From NCBI GenBank assembly GCA_964621905.1, contig CAZUNG010000003.1, forward strand, positions 225,733-289,732: a stretch of 64,000 nt of DNA, written 5' to 3'. The notes under the pieces are model-generated. The model was given only the letters and a program-made list of their open reading frames with translations. It ran no database searches and was not told the DNA's origin. The DNA comes from Ruminococcus_G sp964621905. Lineage in GTDB: Bacteria > Bacillota > Clostridia > Lachnospirales > Lachnospiraceae. Both the position numbers and the translations under genes were made by a program. How positions within the stretch are numbered: the stretch's first letter is position 1; the number at the start of each line of letters is the position of its first letter. This document shows, one piece after another, positions 16,816-26,079 of the stretch.

Positions 16816-19179
16816 ATGTTTAAAGTGGAAAAAAGAGACGGAGCCATTGCTGATTTTGAGCTTGCCAAGATTACAGAGGCGGTTCGCAAGGCATTTGAAG
16901 CGAACCAAAAGCAATACAGTCAGGATATGCTTGAGATGGTGAGTCTGCGTGTCACCTCTGATTTTCAGAAAAAAATCAAAGAGGATCGGGTTAATGTAGA
17001 AGATATTCAGGACAGTGTGGAAAATGTTTTGATTCAATGTGGATATTCGGACGTCGCGAAAGCTTATATCCTGTACAGAAAGCAGCGCGAAAAGGTCCGC
17101 AATATGAAATCCACGATCCTGGACTACAAAGAGATTGTAAACAGCTATGTCAAAGTGGAGGACTGGCGTGTAAAAGAAAATTCCACAGTAACGTATTCAG
17201 TAGGAGGCCTGATCTTAAGCAACAGCGGTGCAGTGACTGCCAATTACTGGTTATCGGAGATCTATGATCCGGAGATCGCGGATGCACACCGGCATGCAGA
17301 TATCCACATTCACGATTTATCCATGCTGACCGGATATTGTGCCGGCTGGTCGCTGAAGCAGCTGATCATGGAAGGCCTGGGGGGCATCAAGGGAAAGATT
17401 ACGTCTTCGCCGGCAAAGCATCTGAGCGTACTCTGCAACCAGATGGTTAATTTCCTGGGAATCATGCAGAACGAATGGGCAGGAGCACAGGCGTTTTCTT
17501 CTTTTGATACATACCTTGCTCCGTTTGTTAAAGCAGATAACCTTTCTTATCCGGAGGTGAAGAAATGCATTGAATCCTTTATCTACGGCGTGAATACACC
17601 GAGCCGCTGGGGAACACAGGCTCCATTTTCCAACATCACGCTGGACTGGACCGTACCTCAGGACCTTGCAGAACTTCCGGCGATTGTGGGCGGAAAAGAG
17701 ATGGATTTCCGGTATAAAGACTGTAAGCCGGAGATGGATATGATCAACCGGGCATTTATCGAGACCATGATCGAGGGGGATGCCAACGGGAGAGGATTTC
17801 AGTATCCAATTCCGACATACTCCATTACCTCAGACTTTGACTGGTCGGATACGCTGAATAACCGTCTGCTGTTTGAGATGACAGCGAAATACGGAACACC
17901 GTATTTTTCAAATTATATCAACAGCGATATGGAGCCGAGTGACGTGAGGAGCATGTGTTGCCGTCTGCGTCTGGATCTGAGAGAACTGAGAAAGAAGACG
18001 GGCGGATTTTTTGGTTCCGGTGAGAGCACTGGCTCAGTCGGCGTCGTGACAATCAATATGCCGCGAATCGCATATCTGGCAAAAAATGAAAAAGACTTCT
18101 ATCAGAGACTGGATCATATGATGGACCTGAGCGCAAGGTCACTTCATGTGAAACGCGAAGTCATCACGAAGCTGCTGAATGAAGGTCTTTATCCATACAC
18201 GAAGCGATATCTGGGAACCTTTGACAATCATTTCTCTACAATTGGCCTGATTGGTATGAATGAGGTAGGGCTGAATGCAAAATGGCTCGGAGGAGACATG
18301 ACGGATGCACGTACACAGGAATTTACGAAAGAAGTCCTGAAGCATATGCGCAATAAGCTTTCTGATTATCAGGAAGAATACGGAGATTTGTATAATCTGG
18401 AGGCAACACCGGCAGAGTCGACGACATACCGTCTGGCAAAGCATGACAGGGAAAAATGGCCGGATATTAAAACTGCCGGAAGTAAGGGTGATACGCCGTA
18501 CTATACCAACAGTTCGCATCTTCCGGTTGAATTTACATCAGATATATTTGATGCGCTTGACATTCAGGATGAGCTCCAGAGCTTATATACTTCGGGTACA
18601 GTATTCCATGCATTCCTTGGGGAGAAACTGCCGGACTGGCAGTCGGCGGCATCTCTGGTCCGAAAGATTGCGGAGAATTATACCCTGCCGTACTATACAC
18701 TCTCACCAACGTATTCTGTATGCAAGGATCACGGCTATATTGCAGGTGAACATTTCACATGTCCGACATGCGGTCATCCGGCTGAGGTTTACAGCAGAAT
18801 TACAGGATATTATCGTCCGGTACAGAACTGGAACGACGGCAAGAGCCAGGAATATAAAAACCGGACGGTATATGATATCGAAAGCTCTTCTGTTAAGAAG
18901 TCAAAAGGGACAGCAGCAGCCGTCATTGATGAAGCGGTATCTGTGGAAAATGGCGACGGCTTGAAATATCTGTTTACGACAAGAACGTGTCCGAACTGTA
19001 AGGCGGCCAAAGAGATGCTGGAGGGTGAAGAATATGAAGTGATCGATGCGGAGGCAAATCCGGATCTCGCAGCAAAATACGGCATCATGCAGGCTCCGAC
19101 ACTGGTGATTGTGGACGGTGACAACATGAAAAAATATGTAAATGCTTCAAACATTCAGAAGTATGTAGAGACACACTGA
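16816..19179 (+). CDS. nrdD: Class III ribonucleotide reductase NrdD fused to a glutaredoxin-like domain
   Basis: Anaerobic ribonucleoside-triphosphate reductase of 787 aa, which makes dNTPs by a glycyl radical mechanism. The first 90 residues are an ATP-cone (VEKRDGAIADFELAKI). Near the end of the catalytic part are the zinc motif CPTCGHP and the glycyl radical loop RITGYYRPV. After a linker the last 75 residues form a thioredoxin-fold domain with a CPNC active site and a cis-Pro (APTLVIV). That extra domain looks like a built-in NrdH/glutaredoxin that could reduce the enzyme or regulate it. GAGGAGG precedes the ATG. The activase gene nrdG is not next to it. Confidence 0.95.
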   Translation: MFKVEKRDGAIADFELAKITEAVRKAFEANQKQYSQDMLEMVSLRVTSDFQKKIKEDRVNVEDIQDSVENVLIQCGYSDVAKAYILYRKQREKVRNMKSTILDYKEIVNSYVKVEDWRVKENSTVTYSVGGLILSNSGAVTANYWLSEIYDPEIADAHRHADIHIHDLSMLTGYCAGWSLKQLIMEGLGGIKGKITSSPAKHLSVLCNQMVNFLGIMQNEWAGAQAFSSFDTYLAPFVKADNLSYPEVKKCIESFIYGVNTPSRWGTQAPFSNITLDWTVPQDLAELPAIVGGKEMDFRYKDCKPEMDMINRAFIETMIEGDANGRGFQYPIPTYSITSDFDWSDTLNNRLLFEMTAKYGTPYFSNYINSDMEPSDVRSMCCRLRLDLRELRKKTGGFFGSGESTGSVGVVTINMPRIAYLAKNEKDFYQRLDHMMDLSARSLHVKREVITKLLNEGLYPYTKRYLGTFDNHFSTIGLIGMNEVGLNAKWLGGDMTDARTQEFTKEVLKHMRNKLSDYQEEYGDLYNLEATPAESTTYRLAKHDREKWPDIKTAGSKGDTPYYTNSSHLPVEFTSDIFDALDIQDELQSLYTSGTVFHAFLGEKLPDWQSAASLVRKIAENYTLPYYTLSPTYSVCKDHGYIAGEHFTCPTCGHPAEVYSRITGYYRPVQNWNDGKSQEYKNRTVYDIESSSVKKSKGTAAAVIDEAVSVENGDGLKYLFTTRTCPNCKAAKEMLEGEEYEVIDAEANPDLAAKYGIMQAPTLVIVDGDNMKKYVNASNIQKYVETH

Positions 19180-19198
19180 GAGTTTTAGCAATGTGGAG

Positions 19199-19240
19199 AG
19201 AGATGGTTTGGAAGGCGGTCAGCCGGGAGCCATCTCTTTT
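19199..19240 (+). terminator. Terminator of nrdD
   Basis: Arms AGAGATGG and CCATCTCT enclose a GC-rich region and are followed by TTT and an AT-rich stretch. The T run is short. Confidence 0.6.
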
Positions 19241-19280
19241 AAATTTGTGTACGCATTGAAGGATGAAAGAGGGATAGAAG

Positions 19281-20222
19281 ATGCAGAGGATACGCAAACT
19301 TTATGTGGAATTTCCCAAAATGGACGATACGGCGATATCTGTAGTCCCGTGTCTTGTAGACCGGCGGGTAGGTGCACACTGCCACACGTACTATGAATTT
19401 GTAGTCATTACAAAGGGATCCTGTATATTTGATTATCGCGGGGCACAATCTCTGCTGATGCCGGGAGATGTATTTTTGATTGAACCGCATCAGGTGCACA
19501 GCTATGAGGTGCAGATGACAGCAACTATCATCAATTGTCACTTTTTCCCGGAGCCGCTTGGCGCCGAGTGCAGCGAGACACTCAGCCATGCAACGATAAA
19601 TACTCCTTATGCCAACGAGGATGTAAAACAACAGTGGGACGAGCTGCTTCGCTATGTAACACTGGGGGACTCGGTGATAGAGGAGGAAAGCAGACGTGTT
19701 GGAGTGAATGTACAGGGAGTGATACATTTAAATACGCAGGAAATGAAATATGTGGAACAGCTTCTGGATGGAATGATGGAGGAACAGGATAAAAAAGAGG
19801 AAGGGATCGAGTACGTAAAATCAGCTTATCTGCAGTTGATTTTAGTCTTTTTTAAGCGTGTCAAATCAAGACAACATGAGCAGATGCAGAATTATACAAG
19901 CCATAAGAAAAAGCTGATCTATCGTGCGATGACTTATATAGAAGAACATCTGACCGAAAAAATAAATGTTTCACAGATCGCAGAGAGTGTTTATCTAAGC
20001 CCCAATTATTTCAGGACGACATTCAAAGATGTGACGGGACTGTCGCCGATGGAATATCTGAATCGTATGCGTGTTGTGAAATCTCTGGAATATCTGGAAA
20101 TGGAACAGATAAGTGTGGCGGAAGCGGCAGAGAAAGTTGGCATATACGATGCCAATTATTTTTCCAGAATGTTCAAGAAGGTCATGGGCTACTCTCCGCG
20201 TTATTTTAAAAAGATCAACTGA
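19281..20222 (+). CDS. AraC-family regulator with cupin sensor (copy 1)
   Basis: Regulator of 313 aa. The N-terminal cupin (HCHTYYEFVVITKGSC and PGDVFLIEPHQVHSYE) is followed by a linker and two C-terminal AraC helix-turn-helix units (INVSQIAESVYLSPNYFRTTF and SVAEAAEKVGIYDANYFSRMF). It is a clear paralogue of the regulators at 40075 and 60769; all three end in a KKVMGYSP(R/K)YFK segment. It lies 124 bases before a URO-D gene whose promoter region holds a 21-bp-spaced repeat, so it probably activates that gene (inference). Confidence 0.9.
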   Translation: MQRIRKLYVEFPKMDDTAISVVPCLVDRRVGAHCHTYYEFVVITKGSCIFDYRGAQSLLMPGDVFLIEPHQVHSYEVQMTATIINCHFFPEPLGAECSETLSHATINTPYANEDVKQQWDELLRYVTLGDSVIEEESRRVGVNVQGVIHLNTQEMKYVEQLLDGMMEEQDKKEEGIEYVKSAYLQLILVFFKRVKSRQHEQMQNYTSHKKKLIYRAMTYIEEHLTEKINVSQIAESVYLSPNYFRTTFKDVTGLSPMEYLNRMRVVKSLEYLEMEQISVAEAAEKVGIYDANYFSRMFKKVMGYSPRYFKKIN

Positions 20223-20235
20223 TGTTACCAATGAT

Positions 20236-20264
20236 TTATGCTAGTATGACTGTGCCGTGTGCTA
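20236..20264 (+). promoter_or_regulatory. AraC-type operator candidate (copy 1 of 3)
   Basis: TTATGCT-N14-GTGTGCT gives half-sites 21 bp apart. The same layout, with TTGTGCT and DTGTGCT, occurs at 55699 and 62548. A TATACT box with an upstream TG lies about 20 bp downstream (near 20286). Confidence 0.55.
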
Positions 20265-20346
20265 CCAGAATTTCAAATCTCCATGCTATACTGTAATCAT
20301 CAAAAATGATGATTTGGCAGTCAGAAATAGCAGGAGGTTGATGATG

Positions 20347-21564
20347 ATGACGAATAAAGAGCGCGAATTTCGTACATTGAGCTTTTCAAATGAGGGACTT
20401 GACAGAGGCGCAAAACAGGAAACATTTGAACCGTGGGATCTGACGGTTTCGGATTGGGAAAAAGAAGGGCTGACAACAGATTTTAACAAAAAACTGAAGG
20501 TGCCGATTGTCCCCACAGAGGTCGGCTATATCAAAAAAGATGAGCCCGTTGAATGGGTTGACCATTATTATATGACAATGCTTGCAGATCCGATTTTTGA
20601 TCTGGAAAAAACGCTGGGGTATGACCCGGTACTTCGTATGGCTTTTCGAATTCCATTTCTCAGTTATGATGAGGAAATGATGGAGGATACGGATGAGTAT
20701 ACGGTAAAAAGAGATATTGACGGCTGGATCAGAAAATATTATAAAGGACGTGATCTTTTTACTGCCGTTCAGCCGGTGGTTTCTGATGAGGAATCCTGGG
20801 AACGCCACAAAGACCATACGTTAAAGGCTTATAAAAAATACTGTACAGATGAAGCGATGCATGCCGCATATGATAAGTATCATGCGATCAGCGAGAGCGG
20901 GGAATATCCGATTCGCTTTCGGCTGATGGGATTTTTCTGGAGTATCCGTGATCTGATGGACAACGAACCGATGCTGTATGCATGGTATGATTACCCGGAA
21001 ATGATTGAGGACATTCATAGATTTCAGCTGAATCTTTATAAAGAACAGATGGATAAGATATTAAAAATTGTGAAGCCTGAAGTACTGTTTTTTGAAGAAG
21101 ATTTAAGTGGAAAGAATGGTCCGATGATCTCCCCGGATACCTTTGATGAGTTTTTAAGGCCGTGTTATGAAGAGATCATTCCATTTCTCAGAGAACGCGG
21201 AGTGCAGAATATATTCGTGGACACGGACGGCGACTTTACAAAGCTGATTCCGAATTTTACATCATCGGGTGTCGATGGTTTTTTGCCGGTGGACGTGAAT
21301 GCCGGTGTTGATATCGTGGATGTAAGAAGACGTTTTCCGGATGTTAAATTTATTGGAGGATTCAATAAACTGGAAATCCTGAAAGGTCCGGAGGCAATAG
21401 ACCGCGAATTCAAGCGCCTGGAACCTGTGATCCGGCAGGGAGGCTATCTGTGCGGGATCGATCATCAGGCGGCTCCGGGCACTCCCTATGCATACTATCA
21501 GTATTATATAAAACGGCTGGGTGAAGTCATGGCGGCCTGCCGCGGAGAACACATCACGAAATAA
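20347..21564 (+). CDS. URO-D superfamily protein, Asp-variant (copy 1)
   Basis: Protein of 405 aa in the uroporphyrinogen decarboxylase/MtaA superfamily (TIM barrel). It is close along its length to the protein at 59447; both start with a NEGLDRGAK block followed by EPWDLTV and share FFEEDLSGK(N/T)GPMISPDTFDEFL. Many relatives in anaerobes are zinc methyltransferases with an HxCG motif. Here the equivalent place reads Asp292-Thr-Asp-Gly, so the usual zinc ligands are gone. The reaction is unknown. Three ATG codons in a row follow AGGAGG; I chose the third (20347) to match the paralogue. The gene is followed by a strong terminator. Confidence 0.85.
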   Translation: MTNKEREFRTLSFSNEGLDRGAKQETFEPWDLTVSDWEKEGLTTDFNKKLKVPIVPTEVGYIKKDEPVEWVDHYYMTMLADPIFDLEKTLGYDPVLRMAFRIPFLSYDEEMMEDTDEYTVKRDIDGWIRKYYKGRDLFTAVQPVVSDEESWERHKDHTLKAYKKYCTDEAMHAAYDKYHAISESGEYPIRFRLMGFFWSIRDLMDNEPMLYAWYDYPEMIEDIHRFQLNLYKEQMDKILKIVKPEVLFFEEDLSGKNGPMISPDTFDEFLRPCYEEIIPFLRERGVQNIFVDTDGDFTKLIPNFTSSGVDGFLPVDVNAGVDIVDVRRRFPDVKFIGGFNKLEILKGPEAIDREFKRLEPVIRQGGYLCGIDHQAAPGTPYAYYQYYIKRLGEVMAACRGEHITK

Positions 21565-21600
21565 GCCTGCAATACTCTCTTTTCATAATGTTATAAATCA

Positions 21601-21652
21601 AAACACGGGGACTGTAAAATGAGAAATCATTTTGCGGTCCCTGTGTTTTCTT
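21601..21652 (+). terminator. Terminator of URO-D copy 1
   Basis: AAAACACGGGGAC pairs with GTCCCTGTGTTTT over 13 bp, with an inner TAAAATGA/TCATTTT stem, and is followed by TTTTCTT. Its 3' arm overlaps the start of the shared promoter element at 21644. Confidence 0.85.
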
Positions 21653-21683
21653 ATGTTATAACTGGAATATGGGTAATGAAAAG
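21644..21683 (+). promoter_or_regulatory. Shared 40-bp promoter element, copy A (sulfatase 1)
   Basis: Starts GTGTTTTCTTATGTTATA and matches copy B (23285) at 33 of 40 positions. It lies about 100 bp before the sulfatase start. Confidence 0.65.
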
Positions 21684-21785
21684 CGAAAATCTCTTATGTA
21701 CAATCTAATTATAGAATGCAGTCCTAATGCATCAGGGGTCAAAAAGATCTTTTGACGCCAACATTATCACAATATGGAGGTACAT

Positions 21786-23120
21786 ATGGAAACAAAAAAA
21801 GCAAATATTCTGTTTTTCTTTACGGATCAGCAGCGCTGGGACACTTGTGGATGTATGAATCCAAACCTGGATCTGACACCGAATCTGGACCAACTGGCAA
21901 AAGACGGGGCGTGTTTTAGAAAAGCGTATACGTGTCAGCCCGTCTGCGGACCGGCGCGTGCCTGCCTTCAGTCTGGAATGTATGCCACGGAGACTGGAAA
22001 TTTTCACAACCTGCGCAGACTGGAACCGAATTCCTGCACACCACTTGCTGAATATCTGAACAGAGCCGGATACAAAACGGGGTACGTCGGCAAACTTCAT
22101 CTGGCACAAACGACAGACGGACCGGTGCCGCCCGAATTACACTATGGATATAAGGACTACTGGCGTGCGATGGATGTTGTAGAATGGGGTTCCCTGCCGT
22201 ATGAGGGCGGGCTGTATGACGAAAACGGAACATTAGTCCCTTATAAAAACCAGTATCGGGTAGATTTCACGACAGATTTGCTGCTGGAATTCCTGGAACA
22301 GCAAAAAGATTCTGATGATCCGTTTTTTACCATGATGTCATTGATCGAACCGCATCACCAGAACTGCATGTACCGGTATGTGGCGCCGGACGGATATGCA
22401 GATAAGTATCGGGATGCATGGGTTCCCGGGGATCTGGCCGTACGTCGGGGAGAGGGGGACTGGGAAAAGAATCTTCCGGACTATTATGGCATGATTCGCA
22501 GGATTGATGAAAATCTTGGGCGTGTGGTGGAGGCTCTGAAGAAAAATGGTCAGTATGAAAATACATATCTCATATTCAGCAGCGATCACGGCAGTCATTT
22601 CCGGACAAGAAACAGTGAATACAAGCGGGCGTGCCATGATGCGTGTACGCATATTCCTATGGTGATTCATGGACCAGGCGTAAAGCCCGGGTATCAGGAA
22701 CATGAAAAACTTGCGAGTCTGATTGACATACCGGCTACGATTCTGGATATGGCGGGGGTGGAAAAACCCCGGCATTATCGTGGAAGATCGCTTCTTCCTC
22801 TGATGAAAGGGGAAGATGTTGAGTGGAGAGAGGAGGTATTTATCCAGATATCAGAATCACAGGTGGGGCGGGCAGTCTGCGACGGGAAATATAAATACTC
22901 TGTTTCTGCCCCCGGGCTTGACGGATTTGCAGTGTGTGCGGCAGATTTGTACCGGGAAGAGTTTTTGTATGATCTGGAAGCGGATCCGGATGAAAATGTG
23001 AATCTGGTAACGGATGCAGATTACGAAGAGGTGAGAAAGAAACTACGAAGAACCTTGCTTAAATATATAGAGGAAGTGGAACATTATACGCCGGATATTC
23101 TTCCGGCTGAACACAGGTAA
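21786..23120 (+). CDS. Cysteine-type sulfatase 1, cytoplasmic
   Basis: Sulfatase of 444 aa that hydrolyses sulfate esters. The modification motif is C54-G-P-A-R, i.e. CxPxR, so Cys54 is expected to be turned into formylglycine by an anaerobic radical-SAM maturase, which is not in the window. The N-terminal metal ligand lies in FFFTDQQRWD and a second set in SSDHGSH. There is no signal peptide, so it should act on an imported substrate. GGAGG lies 5 bases before ATG 21786. It shares a 40-bp promoter element with sulfatase 2 and the URO-D gene at 32570. Confidence 0.9.
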   Translation: METKKANILFFFTDQQRWDTCGCMNPNLDLTPNLDQLAKDGACFRKAYTCQPVCGPARACLQSGMYATETGNFHNLRRLEPNSCTPLAEYLNRAGYKTGYVGKLHLAQTTDGPVPPELHYGYKDYWRAMDVVEWGSLPYEGGLYDENGTLVPYKNQYRVDFTTDLLLEFLEQQKDSDDPFFTMMSLIEPHHQNCMYRYVAPDGYADKYRDAWVPGDLAVRRGEGDWEKNLPDYYGMIRRIDENLGRVVEALKKNGQYENTYLIFSSDHGSHFRTRNSEYKRACHDACTHIPMVIHGPGVKPGYQEHEKLASLIDIPATILDMAGVEKPRHYRGRSLLPLMKGEDVEWREEVFIQISESQVGRAVCDGKYKYSVSAPGLDGFAVCAADLYREEFLYDLEADPDENVNLVTDADYEEVRKKLRRTLLKYIEEVEHYTPDILPAEHR

Positions 23121-23128
23121 CGGCTGAA

Positions 23129-23168
23129 ACAGTACAGTGGAGGAGAAGTCTTTTGCTGTGCTGTTTTT
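23129..23168 (+). terminator. Terminator of sulfatase 1
   Basis: ACAGTACAG and CTGTGCTGT form a 9-bp stem (one G-U pair), followed by TTTTT. Confidence 0.75.
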
Positions 23169-23284
23169 ATGACTTTCTTACAAAGAAATCCTGTAATAAC
23201 AGATGAATCGTGCGTATTCTGACAGGGATCTGTGTGAAATAACGGTGACTATTGTGTGTTTTGCTGTAAAAAAGCAAACAATCT

Positions 23285-23324
23285 GTATTTTCTTATGTTA
23301 TATCTGGATTCTGAATAGTGAAAA
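23285..23324 (+). promoter_or_regulatory. Shared 40-bp promoter element, copy B (sulfatase 2)
   Basis: Starts GTATTTTCTTATGTTATA and is identical to copy C (32434) at 37 of 40 positions. The similarity continues for about 35 bp further, through a shared CGTAATATATA block. It lies 77 bp before the second sulfatase gene. Confidence 0.7.
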
Positions 23325-23400
23325 CCAAAGAATATTCACGTAATATATAACTATGTTGTAAAACAGAACGGCAAGAAGAGGGAGGTGTAAGAAAGGCCGG

Positions 23401-24924
23401 ATGAAGACAGTATTTATTTTATGTGATACCGTAAACCGCCGGATGCTGGATCTCTATAACAGCAGCCGGGAAGAGACGGCACTGATGCCGAATCTAAACC
23501 GCCTGGCAAAAAGAGGGATGGTTTTTGACAATCACTGGTGCGGCAGTGCGCCCTGCATGCCTGCACGCAAGGACATCATGACGGGGCGTCTGAATTTTCT
23601 GGAAAAGCCGTGGGGGGCGATTGAACCTTATGAACAGACATTACAGACGGTATTGGCTGAGAAAAATGTGCATACAATGATGTTCAGTGACCATTCTCAC
23701 TATGTGATTCCGGGAGGTGAGAATTATACAAAGGGTTTTACCGCATGGGAAGTGTTCAGAGGTCAGGAAGGAGATCCCTGGTGTGTGACTCCCGACAAGG
23801 GGGGGATAAAAAAGGATGTCAGGCCAAGTGACTTCAAGGGTGAGTATTCGGTGTCAGAAGAAGCAAATCGCCGAAGATTAAAAACGGAGGACGATTACCC
23901 GAGTGTAAAAACATTGAGCAGTGCTGCGAGATGGCTGGAAGAAAATCATAACGCAGACAACTTTATGCTGTGGGCGGAGGCGTTCGATCCGCATGAGCCA
24001 TATGATGTTCCGGAAAAATATCTGGATCTCTATGAAAAAGATTATACCGGTTTTGACGCAAAACACCCGGATTATCAGCCAAATATTTTCACGGAGGAGG
24101 AGACTAAGCATCTAAAGAACCGCTGCAGGGCATTGATGACCATGACGGATACCCATATTGGTGAGATTCTGGACGTACTGGATGCGCACGATATGTGGAA
24201 GGATACGATGGTGATATTTACGACGGACCATGGTTTCCATCTGGGAGAACACGGATATATGGCGAAGAACTATATGGCGCCGTACAATGAAGTGTTCCAT
24301 ATTCCGCTTATTGTCTGTGCACCTGGATGTAAGGCGGGGCGCAGTCAGGCGCTGACACAGAACATCGATGTGATGCCGACGGTGCTGGAATACTTTGGCG
24401 CGGATCGTAAACTGCATTATCCGCTGCACGGGAAAAGCCTGATGCCAATTCTTTCGGGGAAAGTAACGCAGATGAGAAGTGATACGATCTTTGGATATTT
24501 CGGAAAACAGGTTGGCTATACTGACGGGACTTATGTGTATATCAAAGCCGCCAGAGATGACAGCAATCGGCCGCTGAATGTTTATACGGCTGTGCCCAGT
24601 ATCCTGAGGCAGTATTTTGGAGCGGATGATGCAGTAAATGCAGAGGATTATGACAAAATTGAAATGGGAAGATTCTTATCCTGGACGAATTATCCGGTAT
24701 ATAAAATACCCGCGGATATTATTAACTTCAGAAATCCATCGCAGGAATTCTCTTGCCGGTCCAGGTACAATCAGGAAAATCTTCTGTTTGATCTGACAGA
24801 GGATTACCATCAGGAACATCCTATTACGGATGAAAAACTGGAACGCAAATATCAGGAACAGTTGAAACGATGTATGCAGGAATATGATGCACCGGCAGAA
24901 CAGTATGAACGTCTGGGTATTTAA
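23401..24924 (+). CDS. Cysteine-type sulfatase 2, cytoplasmic
   Basis: Alkaline phosphatase-superfamily sulfatase of 507 aa. The formylglycine motif is C52-M-P-A-R. Further metal-binding segments are FILCDTVNR at the start and FTTDHGFHLGEHG in the middle. It has no signal peptide. It is longer than sulfatase 1 and not a close copy of it, so the two likely act on different sulfate positions or different substrates. A phosphonate or phosphodiester hydrolase role is possible because that branch shares the motif. AAAGG lies just before the ATG. It is the second gene of the sulfate-ester locus. Confidence 0.88.
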   Translation: MKTVFILCDTVNRRMLDLYNSSREETALMPNLNRLAKRGMVFDNHWCGSAPCMPARKDIMTGRLNFLEKPWGAIEPYEQTLQTVLAEKNVHTMMFSDHSHYVIPGGENYTKGFTAWEVFRGQEGDPWCVTPDKGGIKKDVRPSDFKGEYSVSEEANRRRLKTEDDYPSVKTLSSAARWLEENHNADNFMLWAEAFDPHEPYDVPEKYLDLYEKDYTGFDAKHPDYQPNIFTEEETKHLKNRCRALMTMTDTHIGEILDVLDAHDMWKDTMVIFTTDHGFHLGEHGYMAKNYMAPYNEVFHIPLIVCAPGCKAGRSQALTQNIDVMPTVLEYFGADRKLHYPLHGKSLMPILSGKVTQMRSDTIFGYFGKQVGYTDGTYVYIKAARDDSNRPLNVYTAVPSILRQYFGADDAVNAEDYDKIEMGRFLSWTNYPVYKIPADIINFRNPSQEFSCRSRYNQENLLFDLTEDYHQEHPITDEKLERKYQEQLKRCMQEYDAPAEQYERLGI

Positions 24925-24989
24925 TACCGCATCTGAATACGTATTCGGTTATTACATCTGATCAAAATTTTAGGAAAGCGGGATATAAC

Positions 24990-26003
24990 ATGACATCCAG
25001 AGAGCTTGCGGTGTTGGCAGGAGTGTCGCAGTCTACAGTTTCCAGAGTGTTAAATAATTGCGAAAACGTTTCTGACAGAAAACGGCAGAAAGTGCTGGAG
25101 CTTGCCCGTATTTATAATTTTGAACTGGACGGCAATGCCAGAAGTCTGAAAACACAAAAATTGAACAGAGTTGGTGTTTTCTTATCCGATTATTTTGTCG
25201 GCTTTGACCAGAACCTGTTCTGGTCAAATATCTACTCAAGGCTGCACACAGAACTGCAGAGCAGAGGGCTTACCGCACTTCCGGTATATGCATATAACAG
25301 TTCAACGAAGATAATGTTAAACCGTCTGATCGGACAGAGGCAGATGGACAGAATTATTATGGTTGCCACGGACAAGTTTTATGACGAAGACAGCCTGCAG
25401 ATCCTGTTTGAAAAGGAAATTCCTTTTGTCTGTATCTATGACAGAGCGGATGATGATCATTACTATGAGAAAGAAGAGGTCAATATCATAGCGCTTGATT
25501 TTAAAGGTGCGGGACGGATTGCAGCTGAATTTCTGTATCAGCAGGGACATCGCCGGATCGCGCTGCAGGTCAATCCGAGGGACCGTTCCAACAACAGCAG
25601 ATGCAGAGGGTTTCGCAGGGCACTGCCCCGGGACTGTACGGTTCAGGAAGTCAGTACGGGTAAAGGGATCAGTTCCATTACCTTTGAGGGGGGATATGCG
25701 GCGGCAAAAGCCCATATCGACACCTTTCATGAATGTACAGCTGTTCTTGCGGCGAATGACGCCGCGGCCATCGGGATGATTGCTGCTCTGCAGGAACATG
25801 GATTTGATGTGCCCGGTGATATCAGCGTCATCGGAATCAATGATATTCCGATGTGTAAATGGTGGCGGCCTCATCTGACAACCGTTGCATTTGATGTCCA
25901 GGAGATTATCGACCACACGATCGACTTGCTGATCGAAAGACGGGAAGAGACAAGACAGATTATCATAACACCCAAACTGGTAGTCAGAGAGTCTGTAAAA
26001 TGA
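24990..26003 (+). CDS. LacI-family regulator of the sulfate-ester locus
   Basis: Regulator of 337 aa. The helix-turn-helix is LAVLAGVSQSTVSRVLNN at the very N-terminus, followed by a hinge and a periplasmic-binding-protein-like domain (residues 60-335). It lies between the second sulfatase and an ABC importer operon, which it may control. The effector would be the imported sulfated compound or its product (inference). No clear palindrome is visible in the 76-base gap before the next gene. Confidence 0.85.
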   Translation: MTSRELAVLAGVSQSTVSRVLNNCENVSDRKRQKVLELARIYNFELDGNARSLKTQKLNRVGVFLSDYFVGFDQNLFWSNIYSRLHTELQSRGLTALPVYAYNSSTKIMLNRLIGQRQMDRIIMVATDKFYDEDSLQILFEKEIPFVCIYDRADDDHYYEKEEVNIIALDFKGAGRIAAEFLYQQGHRRIALQVNPRDRSNNSRCRGFRRALPRDCTVQEVSTGKGISSITFEGGYAAAKAHIDTFHECTAVLAANDAAAIGMIAALQEHGFDVPGDISVIGINDIPMCKWWRPHLTTVAFDVQEIIDHTIDLLIERREETRQIIITPKLVVRESVK

Positions 26004-26079
26004 GCACGGGATGGCAGCAGATTTATAAAGCGAAGGCAGCTTTGTAAATAAAACGATATCATGCATAGGAGGATGACAA

